A DNA stretch of 39,471 nucleotides from Trichodesmium erythraeum GBRTRLIN201. Lineage in GTDB: Bacteria > Cyanobacteriota > Cyanobacteriia > Cyanobacteriales > Microcoleaceae. Location of the stretch: NCBI GenBank assembly GCA_018457135.1, contig JAGGDU010000082.1, positions 1 to 39,471 of the forward strand, given 5' to 3'. Of this stretch, positions 8,495 to 17,200 are shown piece after piece. The notes beneath the pieces were generated by a model. It was not told the DNA's origin. It saw only the letters and a program-made list of their open reading frames with translations, and did no database searches. The position numbers and the translations under genes were made by a program. Within the stretch, counting starts at the first letter, position 1. Each line of letters opens with the position of its first letter.

Positions 8495-9556
8495 TTAGAA
8501 AGAGTTATCGTCAAATAAAGAACTAAACCATCCCCAAAATCCCTTGGCTCTTCCCCATCGATCAGGATGAATTTCTTGATTTTGGGGACTTGATTCTGTA
8601 GGTTTTGGATGGTTAGATGAAGTATCTTCCCCTTCATTTACTGGGTTAATCGGTAGTTCTACTAGGGTGCTAGAATCTACAATTCTTGTAAAAATTTGAG
8701 TTTGGGGACTTAACTTTGTAGTTTTTGAATCATTAGAAAAAGTATATTCCACTTCTGTTAAAATTTGCTTTACTGACCAACGTTTTTGCCGATTTTTTTG
8801 CAAACATCCCCGAACCATCTGCTCAAAACTTTTTGGCAAGCCTGATAAATCTGGTTCTCCATTGCACACCTGTTTTTGTAACTGTTGTGGCGTATCTCCT
8901 TCAAATGGCATTTTTCCTGTCAACACTTGCACAATAATTACCCCCAAAGACCAAACATCCCATGATGTCGCTACTTTACCTTCATAAGCCTCTGGTGGGG
9001 AGTAGCCTGGAGTTCCTGTAAGATTAACAGTATCCATCACACTATTTTTTCCGATCGCCCTTACCAACCCAAAATCTGATAATTTCCATTTATCTCCCAC
9101 CCTAAGTATATTTCCAGGCTTTAAATCTCTATGGGCAATGGAATTTTGTTCATTGTGGAGATAGTCTAAAGCTCCTGCAATATAGTTTACTAACTGCAGC
9201 GTTTCTGTTTCCGATAAAACCCCCTCATTTAACTGCTTTTCCAAACTAAACTCAGCTACCTCCATTACTAAATAAAGAAAATCGGCAGCATTAAGATGAC
9301 ATTCGTTGACATCAAAGCAACTGATGAGATTGGGATGTTTTAAAGACATAGATGCCTGGAGTTCGTTTAATTGAGCCTGGTTATTATCATCGGCAACAAT
9401 CAGTTTTATCGCCACCTGACGCATCAGCTTATTTCTAACAACATCATCAGCAAGAAAAACTCCTCCAAAACCACCCGCACCTAAAAGTTCTCGGAGATAA
9501 TATTTTTTTTCAATAACTTGCCCTTCTAGCATTTTCCAAAGTAAAGTATTGTTCAT
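8495..9556 (-). CDS. Serine/threonine protein kinase (Hanks type, soluble)
   Basis: 353 aa. The kinase domain covers about residues 15-270: glycine loop LLGAGGFGGVFLA, ATP lysine K51 in VAIKL, catalytic loop HRDLKPGN (D144, N149), DFG at 161-163, activation segment TGTPGYSPPEA, WDVWSLGVI in subdomain IX, and a closing RW. All catalytic residues are present. The C-terminal 80 residues are low-complexity and Ser/Thr/Pro-rich, without PASTA repeats or a transmembrane helix, and end in an aromatic tail (GRAKGFWGWFSSLFDD) that might touch membranes. It is the only kinase in the operon, and the FHA and PP2C proteins downstream are its natural reader and eraser. The ATG start has no strong ribosome binding site; 44 bases separate it from the AAA+ gene. 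Confidence 0.92.
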   Translation of the reverse strand: MNNTLLWKMLEGQVIEKKYYLRELLGAGGFGGVFLADDVVRNKLMRQVAIKLIVADDNNQAQLNELQASMSLKHPNLISCFDVNECHLNAADFLYLVMEVAEFSLEKQLNEGVLSETETLQLVNYIAGALDYLHNEQNSIAHRDLKPGNILRVGDKWKLSDFGLVRAIGKNSVMDTVNLTGTPGYSPPEAYEGKVATSWDVWSLGVIIVQVLTGKMPFEGDTPQQLQKQVCNGEPDLSGLPKSFEQMVRGCLQKNRQKRWSVKQILTEVEYTFSNDSKTTKLSPQTQIFTRIVDSSTLVELPINPVNEGEDTSSNHPKPTESSPQNQEIHPDRWGRAKGFWGWFSSLFDDNSF

Positions 9557-9600
9557 AGTAGATTCTTTTACTAATTAGTTGAACTCTATTAATTAATCCC

Positions 9601-11505
9601 TCAAACTCGATCTACCTCTAACTCTCCATTGCTTTTTATCCCCACTTTCAGCGTATGTCCTGCTAATTCGCTGGTGTCAGAAAAATTCTTAAAAATCCAA
9701 CTATTAAGCGGACGTTCAACCAAACTTTCCAATACAGTTTTAATTCGTCGTCCTCCAAACAGCAAATTATCTCCTTCTCCCATCCTTTTCCTCAAAACAC
9801 CATAAACTGAAGGCTGAAATTTGAGTATTAACTGATACTTTTCTGCTGCTACTTCTGCCAATTTTAGTAATAACTTTTTTCCAATCATACTGACAAATTG
9901 CGATCGCAACAAATCAAACACCACAATATTGTCCCCCAAACGACTCAGCAACTCGGCCCGACCAATGAGACTCGTAAAATACCAATACACCTCAGCCTCA
10001 AAATGAGTTTTTACCTCTTCATAACCAAAAACATCCCCATCTTTAACGCGATTCATAATTCCCTCTCGGATAATATTACCAGTTTGGGGGTCAGTTTTGT
10101 CAGATGCTCCAATATTGCTAGTAAAAATAATCGCCGTTTGGCTAAAATAAGCAGTTTGTCCCTTACCATCGGTCAGTCTGCCATCCTCCAAAATTTGCAG
10201 AAATTTATCTAAAATTTTAGGATGTGCTTTCTCAATTTCATCAAACAGTAAAATGCTGTAAGGGTAGTCAATAACTCGATTAGTTAGCTGTCCCCCTTCC
10301 TCATAACCCGTATAGCCAGGAGGGGCACCAATTAGCTTTTGGTCCGCGTTTTCTTCCCTATACTCACTCATATCAAAGCGGGCAAAAGCCTCCTCATTAC
10401 CAAAAACCAGCTTAGTCATCGCCTTTGCCAGTTCGGTTTTGCCCACACCCGTCGGCCCCACAAAAAAGAAAACCCCTTTCGGTTTACCGCTGGGACCCTT
10501 GTTGCTGCTCATGCTCAACCCCACCCTAGCGGAACTCAACATCGTAGTGACAGCAGAAATCGCCCTCTCTTGTCCCAAGACCATCTCAGACAGTTCTTTC
10601 CCGGCATTTGCGACTTTATCCGCGCTCAACTTTTCCCAGGGGTCTTCCCGTTGGCCAAACTTATAAAAGTTAACCAACCGCCATATTTTATTAGTTTCCA
10701 GGGGAATTTTTTCCTGCCAGGAAGTATGACGCAAAGCCTCCAGATCCCAGATTTGAAATTCCTCCGTCAGGTCCGCAAACTCCTCTGCCAAGACTTCTAG
10801 TTCCGAGGGCTGTTCTGGAGAAGGGGGATGGACTTCGATACGATCGCCCTCATAAAATCCCCCCATCCCGTTAGCCATAGGAGCAAAAAAGCGCAATGCA
10901 AACTCGCGGCGTTCGTCCTTACTGGGAAGCGAAACTTGTATTCTCCGCAAAAAAGGGTTTTTATGGTAAAACCATTGGGGTACAGTTTCAAGTTCGTTAA
11001 CTAAAATTACCAGAGTATTGCGAAATCCTTTTAAAGCACCATTGGCGATTAAAGATGCTTCTAAAGTAGATTTTTTCAACATCATGAGAGGATGTCGCCC
11101 GCTGCCTTGACTAATACTCTTCGACGCCAACATATCCCCCAGTTCCACCGTCACCGCCACGGATGTTTTTGGTTGGGATAATAACCCAAATATTTGCCGA
11201 AACGATTCTTCTATAGGTAGATAAGTTTCCAAAGCACCACGACGCAATGCCAAGTTATCAAAAAGTTCCGTCATATCAGGTTTAGCAAACTTGAACTTTT
11301 CTATATCGTCGTAACTAACAACCAGATCGAACTGGTTATCTAAGAAATAAGATTTTAGGAAATGGTGGATACTCTGATAAGCGCCGCGCCACAAAAAATG
11401 GTCGTAAATGTTTCCGTATAAAATAATATGTTGGCGACGGTGAATCAGCTTTTCAAATTCCTGAATCCATCGTATTTTGAAACTATCGTCAACCACTTTT
11501 TTCAT
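9601..11505 (-). CDS. Clp/HSP100-like AAA+ ATPase with a degenerate N-terminal half
   Basis: 634 aa from the ATG at 11503-11505 (a TTG lies one codon upstream). The C-terminal half is a canonical ClpA/ClpB second AAA+ module: Walker A GPTGVGKT (about 351-358), pore loop GAPPGYTGYEEGG, Walker B ILLFDEIEKAHP, sensor 1 IFTSNIGA, and a C-terminal small domain. The N-terminal half (1-280) resembles a divergent AAA module without a Walker A, with only LVILVNELE in the Walker B place, so it is unlikely to hydrolyse ATP. There is no ClpP-binding loop or Clp_N repeat that I can recognise. It is probably a substrate-remodelling ATPase dedicated to this operon, in a role like MoxR with VWA proteins. Function inferred from context. 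Confidence 0.85.
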   Translation of the reverse strand: MKKVVDDSFKIRWIQEFEKLIHRRQHIILYGNIYDHFLWRGAYQSIHHFLKSYFLDNQFDLVVSYDDIEKFKFAKPDMTELFDNLALRRGALETYLPIEESFRQIFGLLSQPKTSVAVTVELGDMLASKSISQGSGRHPLMMLKKSTLEASLIANGALKGFRNTLVILVNELETVPQWFYHKNPFLRRIQVSLPSKDERREFALRFFAPMANGMGGFYEGDRIEVHPPSPEQPSELEVLAEEFADLTEEFQIWDLEALRHTSWQEKIPLETNKIWRLVNFYKFGQREDPWEKLSADKVANAGKELSEMVLGQERAISAVTTMLSSARVGLSMSSNKGPSGKPKGVFFFVGPTGVGKTELAKAMTKLVFGNEEAFARFDMSEYREENADQKLIGAPPGYTGYEEGGQLTNRVIDYPYSILLFDEIEKAHPKILDKFLQILEDGRLTDGKGQTAYFSQTAIIFTSNIGASDKTDPQTGNIIREGIMNRVKDGDVFGYEEVKTHFEAEVYWYFTSLIGRAELLSRLGDNIVVFDLLRSQFVSMIGKKLLLKLAEVAAEKYQLILKFQPSVYGVLRKRMGEGDNLLFGGRRIKTVLESLVERPLNSWIFKNFSDTSELAGHTLKVGIKSNGELEVDRV

Positions 11506-11642
11506 CAAATCTCATGCTTTTTTGATAAATTAGCCTTGTATTTTGTGAGAAGCAGGAGTGCTGTTTTAGATAACAAAAAGCAATTATATTCAGCAACTCC
11601 GGCGACCAAGTCAACTTTTAGAGTAGATTACTAAACAATAGC

Positions 11643-11762
11643 CTAGTAACCTTTGCGATACTGAGCTATTAACCACTCTACACAATAATCTACTGCCTTG
11701 CGTAGAAGCTCTTTAGCAACTTCTTTAGCGACAGTCTTTAAGAATTCAGTCCAAACCGACAT
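11643..11762 (-). CDS. 39-residue amphipathic helical peptide
   Basis: A short gene encoding 39 aa, starting MSVWTEFLKTVAKEVAKELL and ending in KGY. A ribosome binding site, gaggag, sits five to six bases before the ATG (reverse complement of ttttttctcctcac). The sequence is regular in lysine, glutamate, valine and leucine and would form one long amphipathic helix. It lies between the AAA+ gene and the 109-aa gene, in the same orientation as both, with moderate gaps. I do not recognise a family. It could be a peptide partner of the AAA+ machine, a membrane-active effector, or a substrate tag. The good ribosome site and operon position support a real gene. Confidence 0.65.
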   Translation of the reverse strand: MSVWTEFLKTVAKEVAKELLRKAVDYCVEWLIAQYRKGY

Positions 11763-11818
11763 TTTTTCTCCTCACTATCAAGTTGTTTTGCTTAAGTTAA
11801 CATTAATTTTGAGAAACT

Positions 11819-12148
11819 TCAAGACTGGAATTTCTGTGTCTTTTGCTCGTTTTCTTCCCCTACCTCTACAACGGAAGTAGGCTGTTTTTTTAGCTGTGAA
11901 GACTCAACTTCCGCTAATACCTCTTCAAAATTTCTATCGGTTCCTGGTTCGTAAGAAGCCACCTCCGCTAAACCTGTTCCCAATTTACCTCCACGGATTT
12001 TTTGCATCATTATTTTCTTGTTTTCTTCATCTGATAAATTGGGGTCAAAATCATCTCTCATGCCATCAAGGAACCTTTGTGGAGTCAAAGACGGAGCCAC
12101 GGTATTGATAATTCCAAAAGCTGCTTTAACTAAATAGTCGAGAATCAT
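11819..12148 (-). CDS. Hypothetical 109-aa protein heading the signalling operon
   Basis: 109 aa; ATG preceded by aggagtt at a nine-base spacing. The N-terminal 25 residues are mildly hydrophobic (LDYLVKAAFGIINTVAPSLT) and could form a helix. The middle is charged (GMRDDFDPNLSDEENKKI), and the last 40 residues are Glu/Gln/Ser-rich and probably disordered. No known domain was recognised. It is the first convincing gene of the minus-strand block that continues with the 39-aa peptide and the AAA+ ATPase, so it probably belongs to the same system, perhaps as an adaptor or substrate. That role is inference from position only. Confidence 0.65.
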   Translation of the reverse strand: MILDYLVKAAFGIINTVAPSLTPQRFLDGMRDDFDPNLSDEENKKIMMQKIRGGKLGTGLAEVASYEPGTDRNFEEVLAEVESSQLKKQPTSVVEVGEENEQKTQKFQS

Positions 12149-12173
12149 GTATTTTTAACTCCTGTTAGTGTGT

Positions 12174-12380
12174 TTAGTCGATAAAAGCACTGCTGTCCTC
12201 TCCTTTACTTGGCGTACTAGCAGTTTGACTAGCTTTACCCTTAAATTTTATTCTAACTTTTGGGGCAGGGGGCGTCAACTTCAACTTCAAGCATTCATTT
12301 TTCCAATGAGTTAACCGGTTTTTGGGCCATGTAGAGAAACCCGGTTTTTCCAAATGTTTACCTATCATCAACCCCATCAT
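12174..12380 (-). pseudogene. Small ORF, probably the tail of a truncated gene
   Basis: 68 codons, ending 25 bases before the 109-aa gene. The C-terminal two thirds (KLKLTPPAPKVRIKFKGKAS onward) look protein-like, but the N-terminal third is made from repeat DNA: two ccggttttt stretches, at about 12315-12323 and 12343-12351, one of them within an AGAAACCCGG motif also found in fold-back elements elsewhere in the window. There is no ribosome binding site at its ATG. It is best read as a 3' remnant of an operon gene whose 5' part was replaced. It could still be expressed as a small protein. Confidence 0.35.
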
Positions 12381-12415
12381 TTATTTGAGATAAAATTTTC
12401 TCCATCTCAATAATA

Positions 12416-12664
12416 GTGATAAAAATTTCATCTATCAATAAGTATCTCAAACAATTAGAGAAATCTGTAAGCCTTGCACAGATCAATGCAAGCATCAAAA
12501 TTGTTAAAGTTGCTCTACTTCCTAAGCACCCATATCTGGCCACGCAACTGAATAACCAGGCTTTCTTATATTATTCTCAAAGGAAATACGAACCAGTGGA
12601 AGTATTGCTCAAACAAGCACTGGATATTTTTGAGCAAATATATAGGTGGGGAACATCCTCCTAA
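12416..12664 (+). pseudogene. Fragment of a kinesin-light-chain-type TPR protein
   Basis: The open frame contains HPYLATQLNNQAFLYYSQRK followed by VEVLLKQALDIFEQ. This matches the consensus H-P-x-x-A-x-x-L-N-N-L-A-x-L-Y-x-x-Q-x-x-Y repeat of bacterial kinesin-light-chain-like tetratricopeptide proteins. Only about one repeat survives, with unrelated sequence before and after and no proper start. It is a leftover of a once longer TPR gene. Confidence 0.6.
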
Positions 12665-13097
12665 GATTATGTGCAAAAACTGTGAAGCTTGTCACCAACA
12701 ACAACAAAGCTAGACATAAATTAGGTCACAGATAAGCTTTTGATATTATGTCTCTTTCCTAGAAATATGCAAAAATCTCATAAAATCTATAATAAAGACC
12801 GGATTTAACTTTTGTGAGGCACACTTACGCAGATAATATTTAAGTAATACAGTGTTTTTATGGTTTATCTTGTACCTCATTTATCTGAAATATGCTGTAT
12901 CTGATTTTTGATCTAGGTGGGTTGAGGTAGGAAACCTCATAAAAATTAAGGGGGTGTTGGGTTTCACCGTGTTTCTACCCAAACTACTCCTATCCCACAT
13001 TCCGCACTTCTTAAGATGAAACTGATAATTTTATCAGGACTTACGCAAAGACACTATATATAGCGCATAGTCAGTAAAGCGATGGCTATAATTTTTA
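12665..13097. other. Non-coding stretch with repeat remnants
   Basis: No gene. It holds a repeat-like piece, gttgggtttcaccgtgtttc then tacccaa (about 12956-12982), of a kind that recurs in cyanobacterial genomes; a palindromic region around 12851-12899 (acagtg to ctgtat); and an aggacttacgc terminus (13036-13046) matching the fold-back element at 33653-33738. Confidence 0.45.
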
Positions 13098-13102
13098 GAG
13101 AG

Positions 13103-13327
13103 CGATCGCTTACTATTGGTGGTGTAATCCCTTTCACCCGCGCAATTCCTCTAATACCCATACCGTTAACGTACATTCTCAAGCACAGCCTTTTAAGATC
13201 ATCGCCGTATTCTCGTGGTTGAGAAGGTTCGATGAACTGACTGCTACAAGGGACACCAATATAATTCTGCTTGCCTCATTGATGGCCATTTTTGCGGATA
13301 TGCTAGCAGCCACAGCCAGGATATTGC
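13103..13327 (-). pseudogene. Remnant of an IS1-like transposase N-terminus (zinc-ribbon and HTH)
   Basis: Read on the minus strand from about 13327, the frame gives YPGCGC, a stop, HIRKNGHQ, a stop, then GKQNYIGVPCSSQFIEPSQP, REYGDDLKRLCLRMYVNGMG and IRGIARVKGI. This is the zinc-ribbon (C-x-x-C ... C) plus helix-turn-helix head of IS1-type transposases (InsA-like). Two in-frame stops interrupt it and the catalytic part is missing. Confidence 0.7.
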
Positions 13328-13336
13328 ATAGGTTGA

Positions 13337-13516
13337 ACTCTCACAGGTGTTAATGACGTCAACTATTATAAACCAACAAGCTATTTAAAAAAAATAGATT
13401 CATCCCGCTATCTACCAACGCCCAAAAAAGACCTTGCTCTACCTGAAGCAGTTGATTATCTTGATAGAACGGATAGAGTTATAATTTACGGGCAAGCATT
13501 TTATCTGTTCTTTTGA
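13337..13516 (+). pseudogene. Fragment of an unknown protein
   Basis: A frame without a start codon but with coding character, closed by TGA at 13514-13516. It includes YKPTSYLKKIDSSRYLPTPK and continues with LPEAVDYLDRTDRVIIYGQA. It follows an in-frame stop directly after the IS1-like remnant, so its 5' part is lost. No family recognised. Confidence 0.35.
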
Positions 13517-13636
13517 AAGAGCATCAATATCCCCTAGTTATACATACTTATTTTTGATACATGGAATGTGCTTCAACATAAACTTCTGAAATAGCTGTAT
13601 CCCGACAATAAGTTTATCTATCAAGGTTATTTTTTT

Positions 13637-14019
13637 ATGGGCGCTCGTTTCAGGATTTTTCTCACTAGTGAGCAAGACCAAAAACTACTGAAGCTTAAAA
13701 CTGAGGATGTACCACAGAAAGTCAAACACCGAGCAGAAGTAATTAGGCTCAATGTCTATGGTTGGTATGTCGAAAAAATAGCAGCTCACTTCAACTGGAG
13801 TTCACAAACAGTCACAACAGTATTGCATAAATGGCAAAAACTTAGCTAAGAAAGACTTTTGGACTCACCAGGGCGAGAGGAAAAACTAAAGTGGTCTGAA
13901 GAAGATATGGTCTTTCTAGAACAATGCCTAACAAAAGAGCAACGTACATATAACTCTGGCCAATTAGGGAAAAAATTAGCTAGCGATCGCCAAACAAAAT
14001 AAAAACTTAGCCCCGAATT
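13637..14019 (+). pseudogene. Truncated IS630-family transposase
   Basis: The frame begins MGARFRIFLTSEQDQKLLKL and continues through VKHRAEVIRLNVYGWYVEKI, AAHFNWSSQTVTTVLHKWQK, the helix-turn-helix head of IS630-family transposases of cyanobacteria. A TAA follows LS (13847-13849), but the same frame goes on with SPGREEKLKWSEEDMVFLEQ and RTYNSGQLGKKLASDRQ to another stop, and then ends. The DDE catalytic part is absent. It ends about 58 bp before the tRNA-Gly gene. Confidence 0.8.
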
Positions 14020-14076
14020 TTCTACTTTACAGGACTAAAAAATTAAGATAAGAAATTTTCATTATGTTTAAGTAAA

Positions 14077-14147
14077 AGCGGGTGGGGGGAATCGAACCCC
14101 CATCATTAGCTTGGAAGGCTAAGGTTTTACCACTAAACTACACCCGC
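14077..14147 (-). tRNA. tRNA-Gly (anticodon UCC)
   Basis: 71 nt on the minus strand. The acceptor stem pairs gcgggtg with cacccgc, followed by discriminator U. The D arm is gtagtttagtggtaaaac. The anticodon arm is ccttagccttccaagctaatg, with UCC in a seven-base loop (CUUCCAA). The T arm is gggggttcgattccccc. CCA is not encoded. The gene lies 72 bp downstream of cyaC in the same orientation. This tRNA reads GGA and GGG glycine codons. Confidence 0.95.
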
Positions 14148-14162
14148 AGTAGTCATTTAATA

Positions 14163-14190
14163 AATATAGCACAGTTTCTCAAAATTGCAA
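14163..14190 (-). promoter_or_regulatory. Likely promoter of tRNA-Gly
   Basis: On the minus strand TTGCAA (14185-14190) and TATATT (14163-14168) are spaced by 16 bases, a sigma-70-like arrangement. The -10 box ends 15 bases before the tRNA. It lies in the gap between the cyaC stop and the tRNA. Confidence 0.4.
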
Positions 14191-14219
14191 GTAAATCAGA
14201 AAAAAATATTTTGGCTCTA

Positions 14220-17200
14220 TCAATTTTCACTTATGGGACTTCTACTCACCAGAAAGCCCAAAATATCTTCATCTATGCCTTTTAGCTTTAAAAATCCATA
14301 CTTCTTCACCATCCGACTATCTAAATACTGGGCCACTGTTGCTGATACCAAAATTGTATTTGGCTCTGCGGCCTCTTCTAAACGAGCTGCAATATTTACT
14401 GATGGGCCAATCGCTGTATAATCAGAACGCTTTGGACCACCAAACATCCCTACTACAGCATTCCCCTGATGAATTCCACAACGAAACCTCACAGGAGGCA
14501 CCCCATTACTTCCAATCAATTGCAGATTTTGCCAGCGCTCATTCAACTTATCTAAAGCTTTCAACATTGCCTGAGCCGAAGCTACTGCCCGTCGCGCCTG
14601 CTCCTGTGGAGTCAACTCTTCAGGTGAACCATAAATTGCCATCACAGCATCTCCCACAAACTTATCTACAGTACCACCATTAGCAAAAATAGCTCTTGTC
14701 ATTTCTGCCAAATATTCATTCAATAAGTCTGCAATACGAGACGACTGCAAAATATTCGACATCCGAGTAAAACCGACAATATCACTAAATAAAACAGTTA
14801 CCAACCTTGTTTCTGGTGTAAAATCCAAAACCAACTCTCCTGCTGCTGCCCGTTGCACCATTTCCGATGGTAAAAACCGCTGTAAAACTGACTCCGTCAA
14901 ATAATAATTCAACTCCTGCATATGTCGCTCATTCTCTTTCAAAACCAATAAATTTCTAACTTCTGCTAACAATTCTCTATCATTAAACGGTTTTGACAAA
15001 TAAGCATCTGCTCCTCTTTCTACCCCTTCAATTCTAGTATCTTCATCTGCTTTAGCAGTTAACAAAATAATAGGCGTACCTCGCAATTGTTTTTCTTCTC
15101 TAATCATCTTAATTAAATCCAAACCAGACACAACTGGCATCATCAAATCAGTTATAATTACATGAGGATGATGAATTTCTGCAAACTCAAATCCCTCAGC
15201 TCCATCCCTAGCTAACACTACATTAAAGTTAGACTTTCGCAGAATTCTTGAGACATAGTTTCTCAAATCTGGATTATCATCTACAACCAAAATAGTAGTT
15301 ACTGCCATATCATCATAATTAACTGTAGCAATACTTTCTTGTTGGTCTACAGTTTGTAAATCCTCTACTTCTTGTAACTCTGCTTCTACATCCGCCAACT
15401 CAACAGCCAACTTAGTAGCATCAAATTCAGCTGGTGTTTCTAATACTTGGGCTACAGGTAAATGACTCTTTCCTGTTCGCATCCAAACTTTAAAAGTAGT
15501 ACCTTGACCATAAACTGACTCTACACTTATTTGAGCACCGTGAAGTTCCACTAATTCTTTGACTAAAGCTAAACCCAAACCACTTCCTTCGTAAGAACGA
15601 TTTGCTGAACCTTCTGCCTGCCGAAATCTTTGAAACAAAAAGGGAATTTGTTCTTGACGAATTCCAATACCAGTGTCTTCTACCTTCAACAGACAATATT
15701 CCTGACTAGATTCAATTGAGATCCTAATACTACCTCCAGCAGGAGTAAATTTCATAGCATTTGAGAGCAAATTATAGATAACTTTATCAAATTTTTCTAC
15801 ATCTAAATAAACTAGTAAACAAGTATCACTAAAGTCTGTAACTAAACTTAGTTCTTTTTTCTGGCAGTAGGGGGTAAATGATTCAACAATATTACGACAC
15901 AGATCCACAAGACTACAAGGGCGAAAAGAAGGCTGCATTCGTCCCGCATCAAGTCTTTGTAAATCTAGTAATTGATTAACTAATCTTAAGAGACGACGAG
16001 AATTACGCAGAGCGATCGCAGAAGATTCTAAAGGTAAATCTTGTTGATAGTTGACTGCTTCCTCTAATAATCCAATCATCAGAGTCAGAGGAGTACGAAA
16101 CTCATGGGATATATTCTGGAAAAATTCTGTTTTGAGGCGATCTGCTTCCAGTAGTCTTTCTGCTTGTTTTCTAGTAGTTTGATAAAGACGGGATTGTTGA
16201 ACAGCGATCGCCGCTTGGGAAGCTAGTGCTTCAGCCAGTTCAATTTCTGAAGCCTGCCATTGGCGCTCATAAGAATTATTGCGTAGAGAAATACTACCAA
16301 TAATTTCACCATCAACAATGAGAGGTACCACCATCAAAGCACGAGAATTAGATCGTAACGGGAGATCAGATTTATCAAGTTTTTGATGTTTATTCAGATC
16401 GCTAATTGCCACCGTTTTTTTTGTTTTTAGCAATTCTCCTAAAACAGGATTACTACTAATAGGAACCACTGACTGAGGTAAGTTCATTGAAATCAAGAAG
16501 TTTTCATCATTAGAAACTTGTGTTTCCATCACAGATTGATCTGAAAGAGCTTCGACTTCAGTGGTACTTACAGAAGATTTAGCTTGAGCATCATATAACC
16601 CCACAGTCTGAACATATTCATCTGCTTCTGTCCACAAAGAAAGAGCACAACCATCTACTTCCAAGGCTTGGCCTAACTCTTGAGTGATAGCAGTAAAAAT
16701 CTCTTGAGGGTTAAGACTAGAGCGAATAGCAGTTGTGATCGTATTCACCAGAGTTTCTCGTTGAGCTAGACTTCTCAGTTGTTCATAAGCACGAGCTTGA
16801 GATAGAGCTAGAGCAGCTTGATCAGTAACTGTAATTAACAATTGAACTTCATAGTCTAACCAATTACGGTATTCTCCACACTGGTGTAGTGCTAAAACTG
16901 CAATTAATTCTGATCGGGAAAATAGAGGCACAATTAAACTAGAATAGACATTTGCTTCTAGATAAGCTTGTTGGCGTTTTTGAGCTTCTACAGTTTCTCC
17001 TTTGAGCTTTTCGTGATTTTTTGTATCTGAAATTATTTCTACAGTATCTGTTTTCCAGATTAATGAAGCCAAAATTTCTTGTGGTATTTTAGGAAGATTA
17101 TTATTGGTTGATTGTTTAGAGTTATGTTCTTGATCCTGATAAATAGCAAACCATTCATCTTCTCCATGGTTATCTTGGAAAGGACAGCAGATCGCCAAGT

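Noticed and set aside
7903-8637. Long 244-aa reading of the small PH-like gene
   Set aside because: The first 63 residues overlap the kinase gene; a good ribosome site and the paralogue alignment point to the ATG at 8448.
10339-10800. Open frame of 153 codons opposite the AAA+ gene
   Set aside because: It is a shadow of the well-supported ATPase on the other strand.
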